From NCBI GenBank assembly GCA_036676195.1, contig JAKFDK010000102.1, forward strand, positions 1 to 48,381: a stretch of DNA of 48,381 nt, written 5' to 3'. Each line of letters opens with the position of its first letter. Position 1 is the stretch's first letter. Shown piece after piece: positions 40,844 to 48,381 of the stretch. The position numbers and the translations under genes are program-made. Origin of the DNA: JAKFDK01 sp036676195 (lineage in GTDB: Bacteria > Bacillota > Sulfobacillia > Symbiobacteriales > ZC4RG38). The notes below the pieces were generated by a model. That model saw only the letters and a program-made list of their open reading frames with translations. It did not search any database and was not told where the DNA came from.

Positions 40844-41770
40844 ATGGACGAGCGCCAACTGCAAATGTTTCTGACCGTGGCCGACCGGCAGAGTTTTACC
40901 CGGGCAGCAGAGGTGTTGCACACCTCCCAGCCCACCATCAGCCTGCAGGTCAAGGCCCTGGAGGCAGAGGTGGGCGCCCGGCTGGTCGACCGCACAAACA
41001 AGACCGTGGCCCTGACGCCGGCTGGCCAGGCGCTGTACAAGCATGCGGCGCGGCTGCTGCGGGACCTTGGAGAGATGCGGCGGGCGGTCATCCTGGCGGC
41101 CGGCGAGGTGGTCGGCCGGCTGACGGTGGGCGCTACTCTGACCATTGGTGACTATATCCTGCCGCCGGTGGTGGCCGAATTCCAGCGCCACTTTCCGGCG
41201 GTATCTGTCTGCCTGCACACCCAGAATACGGGCCAGATCATTCGGCTCCTGATGGCAGGCGAGCTGGACCTGGCCCTGGTGGAAGGCCCGGTCGCCGCCG
41301 GCGAGATCGAATTGAACGCCTTTCTGGAGGATGAGCTGCTGCTGATCGCTCCGGCGGACTATCGCTGGCTGACGCAGCCGGTGGTGGAGCTGCACGAGCT
41401 GCCGCTGCAAAATTGGGTGGTCCGGGAACCCGCGTCCGGGACCCGTTCGATCATCGAGCGCCACCTGGAGTCGGCCGGGCTGCGGCTGGCTGACTTTCGC
41501 ATTGTCAGCGAACTGAGCACTACGGAGGCGATCAAGGGTGCGGTCGAGGCAGGGCTGGGCGTAACGGTGCTGTCTCAGTGGGCGATCCGCAAGGAACTGC
41601 TGTTGGGTACCCTGATCGCCCGCCGGATCCGGCACTTGCCCATGCGGCGCCAGTTGGCCATTGCCACCCTCCGGGGCCGCACCCTGGTACCGGCCGCGGC
41701 GGCTCTCATCCAGCAGCTACAGGGGCTCGCCCCGCTGCGGCTGCCCAGCTCCCTGCCCTTGCCGGGGTGA
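40844..41770 (+). CDS. LysR-family transcriptional regulator
   Basis: The start is ATG 40844 (MDERQLQMFLTVADRQSF) behind GGAGGTAGGGAG, 39 bases after the GntR gene; 308 residues, the family's size. The N-terminal helix-turn-helix is TRAAEVLHTSQPTISLQVKA followed by LTPAGQALY. The substrate-binding domain has VGRLTVGATLTIGDYILPPV, of the CysB/CbbR-like subgroup, and an EAGLGVTVLSQWAI segment. It may be co-transcribed with the GntR gene. Its target may be the TauE-like exporter 149 bases downstream or the catabolic run; I cannot tell which. Confidence 0.93.
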   Translation: MDERQLQMFLTVADRQSFTRAAEVLHTSQPTISLQVKALEAEVGARLVDRTNKTVALTPAGQALYKHAARLLRDLGEMRRAVILAAGEVVGRLTVGATLTIGDYILPPVVAEFQRHFPAVSVCLHTQNTGQIIRLLMAGELDLALVEGPVAAGEIELNAFLEDELLLIAPADYRWLTQPVVELHELPLQNWVVREPASGTRSIIERHLESAGLRLADFRIVSELSTTEAIKGAVEAGLGVTVLSQWAIRKELLLGTLIARRIRHLPMRRQLAIATLRGRTLVPAAAALIQQLQGLAPLRLPSSLPLPG

Positions 41771-41821
41771 TCCCGCCCGGACTCTCCCGCCCGGGGGTGC
41801 GTCAGGGCCCCGTACGATTGC

Positions 41822-41837
41822 GTTTCTTAATAGAAAC
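41822..41837. promoter_or_regulatory. Inverted repeat GTTTCT-N4-AGAAAC upstream of the exporter genes
   Basis: GTTTCTTAATAGAAAC has exact 6-base arms. It lies in an AT-rich patch about 80 bases before the TauE-like start, within a weak promoter-like pattern (TTGCGT, 17 bases, TGCAAT). Likely regulator site for the exporter pair; the binder is unknown. Confidence 0.35.
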
Positions 41838-41918
41838 ATCTGCAATCGATATTGTACATAAGGAGTAAGCGCCTGTTAATGTTAAGCAATTGCTGCATGA
41901 CCGACTGGAGGTAACCGC

Positions 41919-42752
41919 ATGTCACCCGGACTTGCCGCAGAAATCTTTGCCGTGTCCATTGGCGTGGGAATCCTGGGCGCCCTCCTGGGGCTCGGGGGCG
42001 GCATTCTCGTGGTGCCACTTCTTACCCTCTACATGGGTGTTCCCATTGGACAGGCGGCCGGAGCGAGCCTGGTGGCAACCATTGCCACCTCCAGCGGAGC
42101 CGCTGCGGTGCTCCTGAAGAACGGGATGACCAATATCCGCCTGGGGATGTTTCTCAACCTGGCTACCACCGCTGGCAGCCTTGCCGGTGCCCTGCTGGCG
42201 GTCTACTTTTCTTCCGGCTGGCTCATGCTGATTTTCGGGCTGCTCCTGCTCTATTCTGCCTTTGCCATGTTCCGGAAGCGGGGCAGTGAGTTGCCGGAGG
42301 GGGTGGTGGAACACCCGCTGGCTGCAAGGGTGGGGCTGTCCGGCCAGTACTACGACCGGAGCCTCGGCCGGGTCGTTCAGTATAAGGTGGCCGGCGTTCT
42401 GGCCGGGTTCGGGGTGATGTTCGGGGCCGGGCTGATGTCGGGGTTGCTGGGCATTGGGAGCGGAGCCCTCAAAGTGCTGGGCATGGACGTCTGTATGCGC
42501 CTGCCATGGAAGGTTTCCACGGCCACCAGCAACTTCATGATTGGCGTTACCGCCGCAGCAGGTGTGGGTGTGTATCTGGCCCAGGGCAAGATCCACCCGC
42601 CGACCGCGGCACCCGTCGCCCTTGGGGTACTGGTGGGAGCACTGGTCGGCAGCCGGCTCGTCCCGGTGTTCAAATCGGGTACCCTGCGGACTATTTTCGT
42701 ACCTGTCTTGATGGTAATGGGCGCCCAGATGATCTGGCGGGGGGTGTTCTGA
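41919..42752 (+). CDS. TauE/SafE-family membrane exporter or permease
   Basis: A 277-residue protein of about eight membrane helices, starting at ATG 41919 with GGAGG 7 bases upstream. It shows the two-repeat plan of the family: GALLGLGGGILVVPLLTLYM in the first half and GLLGIGSGALKVLGMDVCMR in the second. Family members move sulfite, sulfoacetate, taurine-related or other small organic anions across the cytoplasmic membrane. Its stop overlaps the start of the DUF1634 gene (TGATG), so both proteins are made together. The substrate is unknown; export of an acid or sulfonate by-product of the nearby catabolic operon is possible but not shown. Confidence 0.92.
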   Translation: MSPGLAAEIFAVSIGVGILGALLGLGGGILVVPLLTLYMGVPIGQAAGASLVATIATSSGAAAVLLKNGMTNIRLGMFLNLATTAGSLAGALLAVYFSSGWLMLIFGLLLLYSAFAMFRKRGSELPEGVVEHPLAARVGLSGQYYDRSLGRVVQYKVAGVLAGFGVMFGAGLMSGLLGIGSGALKVLGMDVCMRLPWKVSTATSNFMIGVTAAAGVGVYLAQGKIHPPTAAPVALGVLVGALVGSRLVPVFKSGTLRTIFVPVLMVMGAQMIWRGVF

Positions 42753-43135
42753 TGGCGGAACTCACACCGGGACGGGATCTCTCTGCTGACCAGGTTGGCA
42801 CTGGCATCGAGCATCTGCTGGCGGTCATACTGAACTGGGGTGTCTTCCTGTCAGCAGGGGTGATCCTGCTGGGACTCCTGCTCTTGTTTGTGGGGCCTGC
42901 TTACGGTGGCCCGGAGTACCTGACCAGCCTGCCGTCGATCTGGGCCGGGTTATGGCAAGGGAACCCGAACGCCATCATGATGGGCGGCATGCTACTGCTC
43001 CTGGTCACACCGGTCATCCGGGTGGTTGCCGCCGTTGCCGCGTTTGCCGTGCGTCGGGAGCGCTGGCATGTACTCATCAGTATTTCTGTCTTGCTCATAC
43101 TCCTGGCCAGCATGGCGGCCGGACAGGGGCATTAG
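42752..43135 (+). CDS. DUF1634 membrane protein, partner of the TauE-like transporter
   Basis: ATG 42752 overlaps the TGA of the transporter gene; 127 residues. Three hydrophobic segments are visible (AVILNWGVFLSAGVILLGLL, AIMMGGMLLLLVTPVIRVVA, LISISVLLILLASMAAG) after a short acidic N-terminus. This is the DUF1634 pattern, commonly encoded directly after TauE/SafE genes, and probably a small accessory subunit. A longer open frame beginning inside the transporter gene is not the real start. Confidence 0.9.
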   Translation: MAELTPGRDLSADQVGTGIEHLLAVILNWGVFLSAGVILLGLLLLFVGPAYGGPEYLTSLPSIWAGLWQGNPNAIMMGGMLLLLVTPVIRVVAAVAAFAVRRERWHVLISISVLLILLASMAAGQGH

Positions 43136-43196
43136 CTCCCGGGGATCAGCTCCGGGCTCAAATTCCATCCTTTCCTGGCGGTGAGTTAGTTTGCGG

Positions 43197-44996
43197 ATGG
43201 GTGTATGGGCCAAAGTCATGCTGGGTGGCTTGATTGCGACCCTGTTCCTGATGGTCGTGGTCGCGGTAAGCTTTTTCCAGATACGGGCTGTGATCGACAA
43301 CTTTACCGTTGCGGTTGCAGACCAAAGTCTGATTAAAGACGCCATGAACATCAAGGTTGGGGTCGAAAAGGAAGTGGTTGGTCTTCAGGCTTTCCTGCTT
43401 GCGGGTGAGGACTGGTTCCTGGATCCGCTGCATGAAGGCAAGGCCGATATAGCCAGGACCGCCGCCGAGATGCGCAGGCACCTGAAAACGGATGACGACC
43501 GCAAGGCACTGGACGAGATTGAGCAGTTAAATGAAGCGTTCCTGGCCGGTGCCGAACAGGCCATCGCCCTCAAGCAGGCCGGACGACATGGGGAAGCGCT
43601 GAACCTGATGACGAAACAGGTCAAGGACAGCGAGTACCTCCTCACCACGAGGACCGACAGCTTGATTGAGCGTCAAACCCATCTGGTCAGTGCTTCCGAG
43701 GCGCAGGCTGTCACCCAGGCCACCAGGTCCACCATCATGACCATCGGTATTGCCATTCCGGCCATCCTGCTGGCTTTCCTGATCGCCTGGCTCGTGGCCC
43801 GAGCCTTTTCCGTCCAGGTGGTGGCGGCGGCAGAGATGGCCCAGCGCCTTGCCGCCGGCGATCTCACGGTAAAGCCATTGCCGGCTCTTGTCTAACGATG
43901 AGGTCGATCCCGGGCCCTGAACCAAATGATCACGAGCCTGCGCGCGTTAATTACCCAGGTCGCTGGTTCCGCCCAATCGGTGGGTAACTCGGCCGAACGA
44001 CTGAACGGTTCCGTCGATCAGGTGACCCACGCTGCCGACGGCATCGCCCAGGCCGTCGATCAGGTAGCCCAGGGTGCCTCCGACCAGTCTGCCCTGGCGG
44101 CCAAGGCCCATCAGTTGGTGGACGAGTTGCGCCGGGGTGTGGCCCACATTGCCGACGGCGCCGGGGAGAACGCCCGGACGGCCCGGCAAACGGCCGGCGC
44201 CGTCAGCCAGGTAGTCACGGGTATCGATGACGTGGTCGCCACGGCGGGCCGGGTCTCGGCCTAGTCCCAGCAAGCCATGGATACTGCCCGCAGCGGCGGC
44301 CAGGTGGTTCAGGAGGCGATCCGGGGCATGGACCGCATCCGTCAGGCCGTGCTGGCCTCGGCGGAGCACATCCGGCAGTTGGGCCGCCTCTCTGACCAGG
44401 TGGGATTGATCACCCAGGCGATTACTGGCATTGCTGATCAGACTAACCTGCTGGCCCTGAACGCCGCCATTGAGGCGGCCCGAGCCGGTCAATACGGCAA
44501 GGGGTTTGCGGTGGTGGCCGGCGAGGCAGTGAAGGCGATGGATCAGGGGCAGGCCGAGACGGAAGCCGGATCAACCCTGGCGGTGAACGCCAGCCAGGCG
44601 CTTCAGGAAATCCTGGCAGTGGTAGGGCAGTCGGCAGACGACGTGGCGGCCATGCGGGTGGCGGCCCGGCAGATCGCCATCTCCAGCCTGGACGTGGCGC
44701 GGGCGGTGGACTCGCTGCAGGCAGTGGCCGAGGAGCATACCGCAGCCACGGAGCAGATGGCCGCCAGGTCGAATGAGGTGACCAGGGCAGTGGCCGGGAT
44801 TGCGGCCATTTCCGAGGAAAACGCAGCAGCGGCCGAGCAGGTCTCGGCATCCGTGGAGGAGATGAACGCTTCCATAGGCGAGGTAGCGGCGGCGTCTCAA
44901 AGCATCGCCGCCATCGCCCGGGAACTGCTCAGCCAGGTTGCTCGCTTCAACTTGCCAGATCCCGGGCGGAGTGATACCGACAAGACACTGGACTGA
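43197..44996 (+). pseudogene. Broken methyl-accepting chemotaxis protein gene
   Basis: A chemoreceptor reading frame with at least three lesions. The N-terminal part has one membrane helix (about 43215-43275), a four-helix sensor region (IKDAMNIKVGVEKEVVGLQA), a second membrane helix (about 43730-43800) and the start of HAMP. Near 43889-43910 the frame shifts out and back and meets TAA (43893-43895): the expected SNDEV segment is in another frame, and LNQMITSLRALI resumes in the first. A single TAG at 44262-44264 interrupts VSA-SQQAMDTARSG, where relatives have Gln (one-base CAG to TAG). About 30 residues of the conserved signalling tip (after GFAVVAGE) are missing, joined directly to AVKAMDQG. 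The rest continues to the normal stop at 44996. All pieces lie in one overall frame, so decay looks recent. Confidence 0.85.
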
Positions 44997-45049
44997 GGCA
45001 GGCGGCACCTGGCACGGCTCGTTTTCTCGGCCCAGGCTCCTGTCATGTC

Positions 45050-45350
45050 CATCATGATGCGCCCGCCGCCCTCAAAGTCCACAAAGGGGAGCAGGTTGGG
45101 CGGGTCGGCGGAGGCGGCCAGGCTGCCTTCTCCAGTTCCCGGGCATTGCCGGGCCAGTCGGATGCCTCCAGCAGGATCAGCGCAGCCGGGGTCGGCCCCA
45201 CCATCCGAGTTCGCAATTCGCGGTTGAATTTGTTGATGAAGGTTTGCATTAGCGGCAGGATATCCATTGCGCCGCTGGGCAAGCGGCGCAATGTGGACCG
45301 ACAGCGCGTCGAGCCGATAGTACAGGTCGAGCCGGAACCCGCCGGACTGA
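45050..45350 (-). pseudogene. Fragment of a sigma-54-dependent transcriptional activator
   Basis: On the minus strand the segment FRLDLYYRLDALSVHIAPL is followed after a frameshift near 45280 by DILPLMQTFINKFNREL, then ILLEASDWPGNARELEKA. These are the end of the AAA+ domain of NtrC-type activators (DLYYRL, PLRxRxxDI, WPGNARELE). The upstream GAFTGA-containing part and the DNA-binding end are absent. It is an orphan remnant with no ribosome site. Confidence 0.75.
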
Positions 45351-45396
45351 ATTATTGCCGGCAGATCCCAATTCGAGACAAAGGAATCGGGACGAG

Positions 45397-45520
45397 ATGG
45401 AGCTAATGGATAGGGATGAGAAATTCAAGGTTTACACCCCTGATCAGATGTTGCTTCTGCCCCCGTCTCTCAAGTACTGGCTACCAGCCCACGATGAGCT
45501 ATGTCCGGATAGTGGAAAAG
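45397..45520 (+). pseudogene. N-terminal remnant of an IS1182-like transposase
   Basis: The frame reads EKFKVYTPDQMLLLPPSLKY followed by WLPAHDEL. The run YxPxQMLLLPPSLxxWLPxxH is the characteristic beginning of IS1182-family transposases. The catalytic DDE part is missing and the frame soon loses resemblance. It marks a former insertion next to the sigma-54 activator fragment. Confidence 0.7.
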
Positions 45521-45639
45521 GAAGTGCGACTGCAAAAAGAAGTCAATGCCAACACAATTTGCTAAAGGTATACCGCTCTGCAAAGGTTACATAGTTCCGC
45601 AGCCTCTTTGTTGACATCCACATTTCGGGAGCTATAACG

Positions 45640-45660
45640 AACTCAGGCGAAGCCTGAGTT
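45640..45660. repeat. Perfect hairpin AACTCAGGC-GAA-GCCTGAGTT
   Basis: Nine-base exact arms around GAA. It lies just past the transposase remnant and may be a terminator or part of an insertion-sequence end. Confidence 0.4.
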
Positions 45661-45840
45661 ACGGAGACATGCTCCTAGGGCCGTCGAGCGGCATGGTATC
45701 TCTGGCCCTTTCCCTGAAGCCCGCCTATGGAAACTTTATACATCCTTCAGGGGTGAAAACCTTTCCGACATAATTAGAACCGAAAGGGTATTCTGGACGG
45801 GCACGGCAAAAAGGCGGCCTGGCCCCCACCCCACAGGGCC

Positions 45841-46053
45841 AATCGTCAACTCTTGCAATACGTCCGGCGCACAGCACTTGCAAAAGTTGACGATTCCACC
45901 CCGAAAACCACTCCGGGAGACCAGTTTGGGGCGGTCTGGGGTGGCAAAAACGCGCCGAATGACCCCCCCAGGGTATAGACCCACGCCTTTGCCAGCTAGA
46001 AACGTCAAGGTTTACCATTATCCGCCACCGGTGCCCGTGCAAAAGTTGACGAT
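45841..46053. repeat. Cluster of short inverted and direct repeats (AAAGTTGACGAT core)
   Basis: AATCGTCAACTCTTGCAA (45841-45858) is the inverted copy of TTGCAAAAGTTGACGATT (45878-45895), 17 of 18 bases matching. A direct copy GCAAAAGTTGACGAT recurs at 46039-46053. Several repeats of this kind at one end resemble the multiple terminal repeats of some insertion sequences (for example the IS21 family), but no transposase gene adjoins. The stretch 45595-46354 otherwise holds no gene I can support. Confidence 0.5.
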
Positions 46054-46354
46054 CCGGCCAGGAGATCAGGCCACTCAGGCGGCGGGACTCAGCACAGCGG
46101 CACATGGCCGTCAGCATGCTGTGCCAGGTCCAGACTTCAGTGCTGCGAACCCGGGCGGCTTCGAGTTCGTAGTCCACCTTCTTGCACCTGGTGCTGGGCG
46201 TTAACGGTCTAATGGCATCTAAACTGCTCGGTGACGAACAGGCCGCGGCAAGAAGCCTCATCGCCGATTCCTGGGGCCTTTCTCCAAGAGTCAACAGGTT
46301 GCGCGGCTTTCAGATTTCCCGGGTAGCTACTGCATTCCAGGGAGGTTTCCGCTC

Positions 46355-48381
46355 GTGGCACTCCTGAGAAAGAACTGCTGGTTATTCGTATCACTCGTTT
46401 TTGCAGTTGCGGTATTCCTGACCTTGCCCGGGCTGGCGGGGGTGGCGGCGGCCACCTCTGGCGGCATCAGTCTCACCGACAGTTCGGTCAGGGACTGGTC
46501 CCATCCCGGTACCTTCTGCCTGTCCGACACCACCGGCGATGTGAGCGGCGGCGGCCAGGCCTGGGACCTGGTCCGTGTCTGTTGGGCCTTCGATGACAGC
46601 AACGTGTATGCGCGCTGGGACGTCATCGTGCCGAACAAGACCAATGGGTCTGTGCTGAATAACACCTTTTTCAGCCTGGGGCTGAATAGCGTGGCTGTAA
46701 AGGGTACCACAGACGCCACGGCCACCCATGCCGTATTCCTATATATTGACAACGCAGGTGCGCTGAAGCCAGGTGTCGCCAACGGTGATTTCAGCACAAA
46801 GGTCAACCTGGAGGCGCCCAACTATACCAACGGACCCTACGCGCAGCAGACCATCCTGCGTGACTCCGGCACCGGTAACAACGTGCCTGTCGTGACGGCC
46901 GTTGAGGCCAAGTTCCCCTTTGCAGCTTTTAACGACAGCAGCTTTGCCGCTGGGCAACGCCTGCTGGTGGACAGCACCAGTTCTTACCCGGTATGGGGAC
47001 GTTCCCATGCCTCGGCCCAGCAAACGTCCAACATCAAGGATGTAGTGCCTGAGAGTGGTTATATCTGGTCTCAGTTTGATGGGGCCGGCTACGAGGCCGA
47101 GGGCACCGGACCCCTGATCTCGGCCGACGGTTCATCTTTGGCCCTGACGGTGTTGCGCAGTGCCACTGTCAATTACACCCTTACGGCCAAGAACACGGGC
47201 GACGGGCCGGCTACAGTAAAATCCGCCGCCTGGACCCTGCCCTCCGGGTTCGCCTTCGTAAATGGCTCAACCACAGCCCAGGTTACGGCTGCCGACGGCA
47301 CCACCAGTGCCCTGGCTTTGGGTGTACCGTCGCAGAGCGGCTCCGTGCTTACCTGGAACTGGAGTTCACCATACCAGTCTCTGGCCGCGGGGGATACGCT
47401 GACCATCCGTTTCCAGGCTACCGCACCGGCCTCCAGCGGCGGCCCCTGGTACAGCCAGGTGCAGGTAACTGCCAATCCGCCTGCTTTACTGCTTGGTGGC
47501 GACTCGACCTTTAGTACGGGCCAGGTGGCCCCGGTCTCCGTCACCACCCAAGGGCTTGTCTTCACGCAGGGGCCGGCTGACGGGAGCGTTATTCAGGCCG
47601 GGAGCAATATTACGGCAGCGGGCGGGGGTCAGATCCAGGTCACGCTGCAAGACGAGGGCGGCAGTACGGTGACGTCGTTCAGTGGTACTGTGACCATTGA
47701 ACTTGCAGAGAATCCGGGTGCAGGCACTCTGGCGGGCACCACGGCCGCCACGGCCAGCAGCGGCGTAGCCACCTTCTCTAACCTTCAAATCAACAAGATC
47801 GGCACCGGATACAAGCTGCGCGCCATGGCCGAAGGCAAGGCCGACGGGCTCAGCAACGCGTTTGACATCACCGGAGGTGCGGCCACTGCTCTCACCTTCT
47901 CGACGCAGCCGGCCAACAGCACAGCAGGCGCCACCATGGCAAACGTGGTGGTGCGGGCGGTGGACGCCGATGGTAACCTGGACACCACCTTCTCCGAGGA
48001 TATTACCGTGGCGATCGGGACCAACCCGGGCAGCGGTACCCTGGGCGGGACGGCCACCGTTACCGCTAGTGGCGGCGTGGCTACCTTCTCCGACCTGAGC
48101 ATCAACAAGGCGGGGGACGGCTATACGCTGACGGCGAGCGCCACCGGGCTTACCGATGCCACCAGCAATAGCTTTAATATCACCACCGGCGCCGCAACCG
48201 AGCTGACTTTTTACACGCAGCCGGCCAACAGCACAGCAGGCGCCACCATGGCAAACGTGGTGGTGCGGGCGGTGGACGCCGGTGGTAACCTGGACACCAG
48301 CTTCTCCGGGGACATTACCGTGGCGATCGGGACCAACCCCGGCAGCGGTACCCTGGGCGGCACGGCCACTGTTACCGCCAG
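46355..48381 (+). CDS. Large secreted Ig-like repeat protein (3' end beyond the window)
   Basis: GTG 46355 is preceded by GGGAGG at 9 bases. The frame stays open to the window edge (at least 675 residues). A signal peptide is clear: LRKNCW, a hydrophobic stretch LFVSLVFAVAVFLTLPGLAG, then a VAAA-T cleavage site. The next about 230 residues form a beta-rich domain (RDWSHPGTFCLSDTTGDVSG, with two Cys in the region, FCL and VCW). Then comes a DUF11-like conserved-repeat module (YTLTAKNTGDGPATVKSAAW, LTWNWSSPYQSLAAGDTLTI), followed by Ig-like repeats of 104 residues (ATMANVVVRAVDADGNLDTT, TLGGTATVTASGGVATFSDL). It is probably exported and may be wall-anchored like the protein at the start of the window; no anchor is visible because the C-terminus is missing. 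Confidence 0.85.
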   Translation, partial: MALLRKNCWLFVSLVFAVAVFLTLPGLAGVAAATSGGISLTDSSVRDWSHPGTFCLSDTTGDVSGGGQAWDLVRVCWAFDDSNVYARWDVIVPNKTNGSVLNNTFFSLGLNSVAVKGTTDATATHAVFLYIDNAGALKPGVANGDFSTKVNLEAPNYTNGPYAQQTILRDSGTGNNVPVVTAVEAKFPFAAFNDSSFAAGQRLLVDSTSSYPVWGRSHASAQQTSNIKDVVPESGYIWSQFDGAGYEAEGTGPLISADGSSLALTVLRSATVNYTLTAKNTGDGPATVKSAAWTLPSGFAFVNGSTTAQVTAADGTTSALALGVPSQSGSVLTWNWSSPYQSLAAGDTLTIRFQATAPASSGGPWYSQVQVTANPPALLLGGDSTFSTGQVAPVSVTTQGLVFTQGPADGSVIQAGSNITAAGGGQIQVTLQDEGGSTVTSFSGTVTIELAENPGAGTLAGTTAATASSGVATFSNLQINKIGTGYKLRAMAEGKADGLSNAFDITGGAATALTFSTQPANSTAGATMANVVVRAVDADGNLDTTFSEDITVAIGTNPGSGTLGGTATVTASGGVATFSDLSINKAGDGYTLTASATGLTDATSNSFNITTGAATELTFYTQPANSTAGATMANVVVRAVDAGGNLDTSFSGDITVAIGTNPGSGTLGGTATVTA
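47903..48381 (+). repeat. 312-bp tandem repeat within the Ig-like surface protein
   Basis: The sequence from 47903 recurs from 48215 with about 95 percent identity by eye over the 167 visible bases; the period is 312 bases (104 codons), so the frame is kept. A more diverged copy precedes it from about 47560. The array continues out of the window. Confidence 0.9.

Noticed and set aside
46190..46354. Riboswitch or structured leader before the second surface-protein gene
   Set aside because: I looked for cyclic-di-GMP, cyclic-di-AMP and other known motif patterns and saw none; only the ribosome site is clear.
1..48381. tRNA or rRNA genes
   Set aside because: No cloverleaf with the usual conserved T-arm sequence and no rRNA-like stretch was noticed by eye; a covariance-model scan would be decisive.

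Overview
The window comes from a high-GC bacterium that is most likely a Gram-positive, Clostridia-like spore-former; Symbiobacterium and its relatives are the best guess. This rests on three C-terminal S-layer homology (SLH) repeats on a surface protein, a decayed fragment resembling the C-terminus of the germination protein YpeB, and strong AGGAGG-type ribosome sites with many GTG and TTG starts. No 16S or tRNA gene is present, so the assignment is an inference.

Layout. Bases 2-4192 (+) are the 3' part of a giant cell-wall protein (cadherin-like repeats, RCC1 propeller, proline/glycine/glutamine linker, three SLH repeats). Bases 4330-5893 (+) hold a decayed restriction-modification pair (methyltransferase plus XamI-like nuclease), followed by an intact predicted PD-(D/E)XK nuclease on the minus strand (5958-7055). 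Bases 7213-21176 (-) form a tight six-gene operon: a ComEC-like metallo-beta-lactamase-fold protein, an 1823-residue protein that looks like the DUF6603 family, and four proteins of 497, 290, 1240 and 408 residues that I cannot assign. A promoter-like element overlapped by a perfect AT-rich palindrome lies upstream. This operon is the best candidate for an undescribed system. Bases 21465-22301 hold hairpins and gene remnants.

Bases 22342-39892 (-) are one almost gapless run of 17 genes. In transcription order: acyl-CoA dehydrogenase, CoA-ligase alpha subunit, CaiB-family protein, CoA-ligase beta subunit, a complete LIV-type ABC importer (binding protein, two permeases, two ATPases), alpha/beta hydrolase, a complete peptide/nickel-type ABC importer whose genes are interrupted by a metallo-hydrolase and a nucleotide-sugar-epimerase-like protein. 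A near-consensus promoter (TTGACA, 18 bp, TATGAT) and two palindromes lie between this run and a divergent GntR/UTRA repressor gene. The set reads as uptake, ester or amide hydrolysis, CoA activation, possible racemisation and first oxidation of a carboxylic acid, perhaps methyl-branched; the substrate is unknown.

Bases 40038-43135 (+) carry the GntR gene, a LysR regulator and a TauE/SafE exporter coupled to a DUF1634 membrane protein. Bases 43197-44996 hold a chemoreceptor gene broken by frameshift, an amber codon and an internal deletion. Bases 45050-46354 are a graveyard: a sigma-54 activator fragment, an IS1182-like transposase N-terminus and a cluster of short repeats. The window ends inside a second large secreted protein (46355 onward) built of 104-residue Ig-like repeats.
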